A stretch of DNA of 11,077 bases from Anaerolineales bacterium (lineage in GTDB: Bacteria; Chloroflexota; Anaerolineae; Anaerolineales; DRMV01). Shown here in pieces: positions 6,854 to 11,077 of the stretch (position 1 is the first letter of the stretch; each line of letters begins with the position of its first letter). Location of the stretch: positions 1 to 11,077 of the forward strand of contig JALUBW010000154.1 in the NCBI GenBank assembly GCA_027044735.1, given 5' to 3'. Made by a program: the position numbers and the translations under genes. Under the pieces are notes generated by a model. That model was not told the origin of the DNA. It saw only the letters and a list, made by a program, of their open reading frames with translations, and made no database searches.

Positions 6854-6953
6854 GATTGATATAGTTACAACCGTCACTTTGTGAGAAGTAATTTCTGCAT
6901 ACCGCTTGGTTTAACCCCGCGCGGCGATAAAGGTTGTAGTGTAAAATGGAATT

Positions 6954-7086
6954 AACGCAGAGGCGCAGAGAGAGTGACGCCAAGGACACCAAGGACACAA
7001 AGGTCGCCAAGGATAAAAACCACAGATTACACCGATTAGCACAGAGTTTTCTGCGGAATCTGCGGATTTCTGTGTCTTCTGTGGTT
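6954..7086. repeat. Degenerate short-tandem repeat block (9-base period) plus CACAGA inverted arms
   Basis: The block opens with an AACGCAGAGGCGCAGAG motif (6954-6970). Four 9-base units follow in exact register at 6980-7015 (CCAAGGACA, CCAAGGACA, CAAAGGTCG, CCAAGGATA). Then come arms AACCACAGA (7018-7026) and TCTGTGGTT (7078-7086), with further CACAGA-like words between them. Such GCAGAGG / CCAAGGA / CCACAGATT words are a recurrent intergenic repeat type in many bacterial genomes. An 82-residue minus-strand frame across it is a by-product of the 9-base period. Confidence 0.6.
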
Positions 7087-7113
7087 TATGCTTTTACTCC
7101 ACCTAAGACACCA

Positions 7114-7169
7114 CAACGCAACACCGACGCAACGCCCCAACGACGCAACGACCCAACGCCCCAACGACC
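7114..7169. repeat. 8-base tandem repeat, consensus CAACGMCS
   Basis: CAACG recurs exactly every eight bases at 7130, 7138, 7146, 7154 and 7162. Another CAACG lies at 7114 and a degenerate CACCG at 7122, giving seven units. The array ends about 15 bases before the ATG of the DUF402 gene and so forms part of its upstream or untranslated region. A period of eight is not a multiple of three, so it is not a coding repeat. With the block at 6954-7086 it fills most of the 437-base gap 6747-7183, which otherwise shows no gene. Confidence 0.75.
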
Positions 7170-7183
7170 TAAACGCACCTCTT

Positions 7184-7687
7184 ATGAATGATATTTGCAC
7201 CCGCGCTCGGAAACGCGGCAAACCCCTCCTCACAGTCCGCAAGCTGACCGCCGACGGGCGGGAGGTTTACCGCTACCCCGGCCGCCTCCTCTGGGCGGCA
7301 AACGGCGCGGTGATGCTGGTTGCGCGCTTTCGGATGGGCGACATCACCGTTGGCGGGCTTTTCATGGGCGTGGGTGATTGCTTTGTGGAAACTTACTACG
7401 CCAACCGCTGGTACAATATCCTTGCCGTTCATGCCCGCGAAGACGGTCGTTTGCGCGGTTGGTATGTCAACATCGGCGCGCCTCAAACCCTTACCGCCGA
7501 CGGTGTCGCCTACCGCGATTTTGCCCTTGACTTGGTAGTGCTCCCAAACGGCGCGCAAAACTTGCTGGATGAGGACGAATTCGCCGCCCTTGCACTCCCT
7601 CCGCAGGAGCGCGAGCGCGCCCTTTTTGCCTTAGCCCAAGCCCGCCGCCGCTTTGACCGCTGTTTGGGCACGAAAGTTGCTCCCTGA
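7184..7687 (+). CDS. DUF402-domain protein
   Basis: This is a 167-residue soluble protein, no signal peptide, presumably cytosolic. The family signature is clear: ETYYANRWYNIL (residues 69-80), RGWYVNIGAP (91-100), YRDFALDLVV (110-119) and LDEDEF (128-133), the acidic and asparagine positions that bind metal in this fold. Known DUF402 proteins include a Staphylococcus nucleoside tri/diphosphatase and the FAU-1-type RNA-binding or ribonuclease proteins, so a phosphatase acting on nucleotides or RNA is plausible but unproven here. The ATG at 7184 is chosen because everything upstream in frame is tandem repeat. No Shine-Dalgarno sequence precedes it. It is the first gene of a rightward cluster, 8 bases before the amidase gene. 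Confidence 0.85.
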   Translation: MNDICTRARKRGKPLLTVRKLTADGREVYRYPGRLLWAANGAVMLVARFRMGDITVGGLFMGVGDCFVETYYANRWYNILAVHAREDGRLRGWYVNIGAPQTLTADGVAYRDFALDLVVLPNGAQNLLDEDEFAALALPPQERERALFALAQARRRFDRCLGTKVAP

Positions 7688-7695
7688 CTACTGCT

Positions 7696-8490
7696 ATGTC
7701 AAAAAATTCTGTGCAACATTCCCAAGAAAGCGTGCTCAGCCTTGTAATACGCGCCTTCTTCTGGTCGGCGCTGATAGCCCTTTTGCTTGTGGCGTGGACT
7801 CCGAACTCGCTGCCCACTTTCTCCCTTGGTGGGCTGTTTGGGGAAAAGGGTGCGCGGCGCGCTGTGGTTCTCTTGCCCACCCCCACACCGCCGCCTTCCC
7901 AAGTGGTGGGCATTATCTCGGGGCATTGGAAAAGCGATTCCGGCGCGGTGTGCCCCAACGGCATGGCCGAGCGCGACATCAACCACCGCATTGCTTTGCT
8001 TGTGCAGGAATACTTGCGCCAGCAGGGCTACAAAGTTGACCTGCTGGCTGAGTTTGACCCGCGGCTAAATGGTTACCGCGCCGCTGCTCTCGTTTCAATT
8101 CACGCCGATACTTGTAAGTATTTGGGCAAAGAATACACCGGCTTCAAAATTGCGCCCGCGCGCGGTCTGAAAGACCCTTCCCAACTGGAAAATTCCATCA
8201 GGCTCAAAAACTGCATTGCCAGCCGCTATGCCGCCGAAACTGGCCTGCGCTACCACCCCAATTCTTACAGCCGCGATATGACCGAGTACCACGTTTTCAA
8301 CACCATTGACCCCCACACACCAGCGGTCATCATTGAAACCGGCTTTATGAACATGGATTACGACATTTTGGTCAATCACCCGGCGGTGGTGGCTAAGGGG
8401 ATTGCCGACGGCATCCTTTGCTACTTGCGCAATGAGCCTTTACACCCTGCGACTGCGACTCCAAAGCCCACTGCGACCAAAGCGCCGTAA
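7696..8490 (+). CDS. N-acetylmuramoyl-L-alanine amidase (Amidase_3), membrane-anchored
   Basis: This is a 264-residue zinc amidase that would cut the bond between MurNAc and L-Ala in peptidoglycan. An N-terminal hydrophobic segment (about 16-34) anchors or exports it. A Pro-rich stretch (59-68) leads to the catalytic domain. Zinc ligands and catalytic residues of the family are visible: His77 in ISGHWKSDSGA, Glu92 in MAERDIN, His136 in VSIHADTC, and Glu214 in IIETGFMN. The spacing between the second and third ligand is short and lacks the usual TR..D loop. Cys86 and Cys140 lie near the active site and could form a disulfide. The tail is Thr/Pro/Lys-rich (TATPKPTATKAP). It begins 8 bases after the DUF402 stop with no clear ribosome binding site, suggesting translational coupling. 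Confidence 0.88.
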   Translation: MSKNSVQHSQESVLSLVIRAFFWSALIALLLVAWTPNSLPTFSLGGLFGEKGARRAVVLLPTPTPPPSQVVGIISGHWKSDSGAVCPNGMAERDINHRIALLVQEYLRQQGYKVDLLAEFDPRLNGYRAAALVSIHADTCKYLGKEYTGFKIAPARGLKDPSQLENSIRLKNCIASRYAAETGLRYHPNSYSRDMTEYHVFNTIDPHTPAVIIETGFMNMDYDILVNHPAVVAKGIADGILCYLRNEPLHPATATPKPTATKAP

Positions 8491-8541
8491 AATCTGATGG
8501 TTGGCGCTTGCAAAGGATGCGGGCGAAATTTTAGTGTTTCT

Positions 8542-8547
8542 AAGGGG
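8542..8547 (+). promoter_or_regulatory. Ribosome binding site that decides the start of the first L,D-transpeptidase
   Basis: AAGGGG lies five bases before the ATG at 8553 and only two before the in-frame GTG at 8550, favouring the ATG. Confidence 0.5.
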
Positions 8548-8552
8548 ATGTG

Positions 8553-9578
8553 ATGGAATCAACTCAGCCGCCGACTGCGGCACGATTGCTTGTAAAAAAG
8601 GCGCTGTTGGCGTTGAAGCGCGGCCAGCGCTCGGAGGCGCGCTCGCTTGCCCAAAAGGCTGCTGAAATTGCACCCGATTGGGAAGAGCCGTGGTTGCTGC
8701 TTGCGGCGACGGCGCGCTCGCCCCGCGCCAGCATTGCTTACCTTGAGCGTGCGCTGGAAATCAACCCGCGCAGTCGGCGCGCCCGCGCCGGCATGGCGTG
8801 GGCGGCCAAGCGCCTCCGCTCAGCCCAAAACGCCGCCAAAGTGGAAAGCGAAGGGGCTTTGGCCTATCACCGCCCCTTCCCTCTTGCGCCGGTGCTTTTT
8901 GCGGTTGCGTTAGCGGTTTTGGCCGCACTGGGGCTTTTTTCGCTTTTGCCCGCGTGGGCTGCATGGACTTCACCGCGCCCTGCACCGCTCCATGCTAACG
9001 CAGTGTTCAAGCCCACCATTACCCCCACCTTTACGCCAACGAGCACCCCAACTCCAACGCCAACCATCACTCCTTCCCCAACGCCCACGCCGACTTTTAC
9101 CAACACCCCCACTGCCACCCCTACTCAAACCCCTTCGCCCACCCCGCGGCCAACCCCAACGCCTACGCCGCCGCCTAAGCCGCTCCCTTCGAGCATTACC
9201 GGCCTTCCCCCCGGCGTTGGAATGAACGACAAATGGATTGACATCAACCTCAGCCGTCAGCGCCTCTATGCCTATGTGGGAACGCGCCTTGTGCGGCAGT
9301 TTTTGATTTCCAGCGGCGTGGCCGCACACCCAACCGTGCTCGGCACTTATCACATTTACGTCAAGTATGTTTCAACCTTGATGGTAGGCCCCGGCTATTA
9401 CTTGCCAAATGTGCCTTACACGATGTACTTCTACCGCGGCTACGGCATCCACGGCACTTATTGGCACCATAATTTTGGTACGCCCATGAGTCATGGCTGC
9501 ATCAACATGGAAACTAACGATGCGCGCTGGTTGTTTTACTGGGCGCCTTTGGGCACGGTGGTGAACATTCACTATTGA
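8553..9578 (+). CDS. TPR / transmembrane / Thr-Pro linker / YkuD L,D-transpeptidase
   Basis: This is a 341-residue wall enzyme. Residues about 8-90 form TPR-like helical repeats (KKALLALKRGQRSEARSLAQ..., AIAYLERALEINP-type pattern) that face the cytosol. Residues about 111-138 are a single membrane helix. Residues 153-210 are an almost pure Thr-Pro linker. Residues about 227-341 are the YkuD domain with catalytic HGTYWHHNFGTPMSHGC (His300, Ser313, His314, Cys316). The family makes 3-3 peptidoglycan cross-links or attaches proteins to the wall using a Cys thioester. The linker length suits crossing a wall layer while anchored. The ATG at 8553 is preferred over the GTG at 8550. It follows the amidase by 62 bases, and that short gap (8491-8552) shows no terminator. 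Confidence 0.92.
   Translation: MESTQPPTAARLLVKKALLALKRGQRSEARSLAQKAAEIAPDWEEPWLLLAATARSPRASIAYLERALEINPRSRRARAGMAWAAKRLRSAQNAAKVESEGALAYHRPFPLAPVLFAVALAVLAALGLFSLLPAWAAWTSPRPAPLHANAVFKPTITPTFTPTSTPTPTPTITPSPTPTPTFTNTPTATPTQTPSPTPRPTPTPTPPPKPLPSSITGLPPGVGMNDKWIDINLSRQRLYAYVGTRLVRQFLISSGVAAHPTVLGTYHIYVKYVSTLMVGPGYYLPNVPYTMYFYRGYGIHGTYWHHNFGTPMSHGCINMETNDARWLFYWAPLGTVVNIHY
9009..9182 (+). repeat. Coding Thr-Pro repeat of the transpeptidase linker
   Basis: The DNA encoding residues 153-210 is a degenerate array of ACN-CCN codons, giving TPTPTP-type protein with Ser, Phe, Ile and Asn interruptions. It is strongly C-rich on this strand and is a likely place for length variation between strains. 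Confidence 0.75.
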
Positions 9579-9607
9579 CCGATAATCCCCTGCCGTTACC
9601 AATTGCT

Positions 9608-10645
9608 ATGTCCGATTTCACCGATGCTTTACCCTCACGCCTGACGCGCCGCGATGTGTTGAAACTCGCGGGCGTCGGTTTGCTGGGGCTTGTGCTGAGC
9701 GCTTTTGGCCGCTCCGACGCCGAATTTCCGGCTGATCAGCGCGGCCGGGTGGCCTATGAGCGAATTGGTCTTTATGCCAAGCCCTCGTTTGGGGCGCGCC
9801 GCCTCAAAACTCTTTGGCAGGATGAGGTTTTCCCCATTGCCGCGGCGGTAATTGGCGCTGAAAAGCCCGCTTACAACCGCGTGTGGTATTTCATCCCCAA
9901 TCGCGGCTATGTGCATTCGGGCGGCGTTCAGCCTGTGCGTGTTCAACTCAACCCTCCGCAGGAAAACATTTCTGAAAATGGAGTGCTTGCCGAAGTTACC
10001 GTGCCCTACACCGACGCGTTCCGCCAGCCGCGCCGCCACGGTGCGCCCGAATACCGCCTTTACTATGCCACGACCCACTGGGTTGTCGCTGCAACTAAAG
10101 ATCCCTACGGCGAGGTCTGGTATCGGATGCAGGACGATAAATGGGATGGCTATGCTTACTTTGCCCCGGCGCGCCACATCCGCCTTTTGACCCCGCGCGA
10201 CGTCGCTCCCATTTCCCCCGATGTGCCTTTCACCGAAAAGTTGCTCCGTGTGGATTTGACCCGCCAGATAGTGACCGCTTACGAGGGCAAGCAAGCGGTG
10301 TTTGCCGCCAAAGCCGCAACCGGCATGGGCTATTTCAGCACTCCTGTTGGAGTTTTTAGCACCTTCCACAAGCGCCCTTACCGTCACATGGCGGCGGGAA
10401 ACCCCGCCGCGCCCGAATACGACCTCCCCGGCGTGCCGTGGGTGTGTTACATAACCGAAAGCGGCATTTCCTTTCACGGCACTTATTGGCACAACGATTT
10501 CGGCAAACCACGCTCGCACGGCTGCATCAACCTTAGCCCCACCGCGGCCCATTGGGTTTATCGTTGGAGCACCCCCTTCGTGCCTTTTGATAAACAGTGG
10601 TATTATAAAAAACGCTTAGCGACGCGCGTGGAGGTGCATCAATGA
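9608..10645 (+). CDS. Tat-exported YkuD L,D-transpeptidase
   Basis: This is a 345-residue secreted transpeptidase. The N-terminus has a twin-arginine signal (LTRRDVLKLAGVG, Arg14-Arg15) followed by a hydrophobic core to about residue 33, and has no lipobox Cys. Two SH3b-like modules follow: residues about 47-112 (YERIGLYAKPSFGARRLKT.., RVWYFIPNRGYVHS) and about 127-195 (EVWYRMQDDKWDGYAYFAP). The YkuD domain spans 212-345 with HGTYWHNDFGKPRSHGC (His290, Ser303, His304, Cys306). The active-site stretch is nearly identical to that of the preceding gene, so the two are tandem paralogues with different delivery routes. Start: ATG at 9608 gives a normal Tat n-region. A TTG at 9575 overlapping the previous stop would add 11 residues. 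Neither has a good ribosome binding site, so coupling is likely. Confidence 0.92.
   Translation: MSDFTDALPSRLTRRDVLKLAGVGLLGLVLSAFGRSDAEFPADQRGRVAYERIGLYAKPSFGARRLKTLWQDEVFPIAAAVIGAEKPAYNRVWYFIPNRGYVHSGGVQPVRVQLNPPQENISENGVLAEVTVPYTDAFRQPRRHGAPEYRLYYATTHWVVAATKDPYGEVWYRMQDDKWDGYAYFAPARHIRLLTPRDVAPISPDVPFTEKLLRVDLTRQIVTAYEGKQAVFAAKAATGMGYFSTPVGVFSTFHKRPYRHMAAGNPAAPEYDLPGVPWVCYITESGISFHGTYWHNDFGKPRSHGCINLSPTAAHWVYRWSTPFVPFDKQWYYKKRLATRVEVHQ
10630..10636 (+). promoter_or_regulatory. Strong ribosome binding site inside the end of the Tat transpeptidase gene
   Basis: GGAGGTG sits five bases before the ATG at 10642, within the last codons of the upstream gene. It is the strongest such site in the cluster. 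Confidence 0.75.
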
Positions 10646-11070
10646 GCCGCAAGCCTTTGTTTGCCGGTTTGGTGTTTGATGAGGATGGGAATCCGGTAGA
10701 AACCGCCTACGTCGGCGATGAGCCGTTTTATGTGGTGAATGATGCAGGCTTTCGTCGGCACGTGCCTTCGGAAGAAGTTGACCGCTTCGTGCTCCGTGAG
10801 TTGTTTGGCCTAATGGAGGGACATGAAGACTTGCTCGCCGAGCAAGCGGCGAAAATGCTTGGGCAAGACGACCCTTTCAGCAAAGCCGCTCTTGAAGTGC
10901 AGTTGAAAAATTTGGATCAGCACATTGATGAGGTGCTGATGGTTGGCATTCCCGAAGAGCACCTTGCGTATTTGGGGATGATGGGCTTTCGTATCCGCAT
11001 CAACCACCACGGCGAGGTTGTGGAGATAAACTGGCCCGGTTCGCCGGAGCCGGATGATGATGATTTGTAG
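10642..11070 (+). CDS. Acidic protein of unknown function
   Basis: This is a 142-residue soluble protein that I do not recognise. There is no signal peptide or membrane segment. The N-terminal 30 residues look like a small beta unit (LFAGLVFDEDGNPVETAYVG), followed by FYVVNDAGFRRHVPSEEVDR. The middle (about 45-95) is helical and rich in Glu/Leu/Ala (two helices around LREL.GLMEGHEDLLAEQAAKML and ALEVQLKNLDQHIDEVL). Then comes a beta-like MGFRIRINHHGEVVEINWPG (114-133). The tail is acidic (PEPDDDDL). The ATG overlaps the previous stop as ATGA and has a strong ribosome binding site, so it is certainly expressed with the transpeptidase. A cytosolic role tied to the wall genes, or simply an operon passenger, are both possible. 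The stop is seven bases from the window edge, so downstream context is unknown. Confidence 0.82.
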   Translation: MSRKPLFAGLVFDEDGNPVETAYVGDEPFYVVNDAGFRRHVPSEEVDRFVLRELFGLMEGHEDLLAEQAAKMLGQDDPFSKAALEVQLKNLDQHIDEVLMVGIPEEHLAYLGMMGFRIRINHHGEVVEINWPGSPEPDDDDL

Positions 11071-11077
11071 TCCCCTG

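Noticed and set aside
6935..6950. Rightward promoter with TAAAAT as -10 box ahead of the DUF402 cluster
   Set aside because: No -35-like hexamer occurs at 16-18 bases and the region is AT-poor upstream, so the evidence is too weak to annotate.
6762..7010. Leftward 82-residue frame upstream of the malic enzyme gene
   Set aside because: Its N-terminal part is the translated 9-base repeat (period of three codons) and it has no ribosome binding site or domain. It is not a gene.
7088..7183. N-terminal extension of the DUF402 protein
   Set aside because: The extra 32 residues are translated 8-base repeat and the domain begins after 7184.
8867..9118. Leftward Val-Gly repeat protein opposite the Thr-Pro linker
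   Set aside because: The GVGVGV pattern is simply the complement of Thr-Pro codons.
9635..10552. Long leftward frame (305 codons) opposite the Tat transpeptidase
   Set aside because: The sense strand has a Tat signal and a complete YkuD active site. The antisense product has no recognisable features.

Overview
The window most likely comes from a Chloroflexota (Anaerolineae-like) genome of moderately high GC. The clues are secreted or anchored wall enzymes with long Thr-Pro linkers, a Tat-exported L,D-transpeptidase, an amino-acid permease carrying universal-stress domains, and many intergenic palindromic repeats. This assignment is inference from style, not a database match.

Left part (1-6746). 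The window opens in the C-terminal end of a rightward membrane-anchored protein. A bidirectional terminator (270-303) separates it from three leftward genes. In transcription order these are a NADP-type malic enzyme fused to a phosphotransacetylase-like domain (4488-6746), an APC amino-acid permease fused to two universal stress protein domains (1419-3761), and a short-chain dehydrogenase/reductase (321-1094). They are separated by long gaps (about 725 and 325 bases) filled with repeats, so they are probably individual transcription units.

Repeat-rich gaps. The gap between permease and malic enzyme (3762-4487) is the most unusual part. It holds inverted repeats nested inside each other. The innermost pair (3949-4153) is directly abutted by a 10-base near-perfect direct repeat, as expected of a MITE with a target-site duplication. 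Inside and beside it lie at least three palindromic elements that can fold as four-way junctions. A related element lies at 1226-1327. The divergent gap 6747-7183 holds 9-base and 8-base tandem repeats that run almost to the start codon of the next gene.

Right part (7184-11070). Five rightward genes are closely packed: a DUF402 protein, a membrane-anchored N-acetylmuramoyl-L-alanine amidase (Amidase_3), a TPR/transmembrane/Thr-Pro-linker/YkuD L,D-transpeptidase, a Tat-exported YkuD L,D-transpeptidase, and a conserved-looking unknown acidic protein that overlaps the previous gene by four bases. The amidase cuts stem peptides from glycan and the two transpeptidases would form 3-3 cross-links or attach proteins, so this looks like a peptidoglycan remodelling operon with two unexplained cytosolic partners (DUF402 and the 142-residue protein).

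I see no CRISPR array, no tRNA or rRNA, no transposase gene and no obvious defence system.
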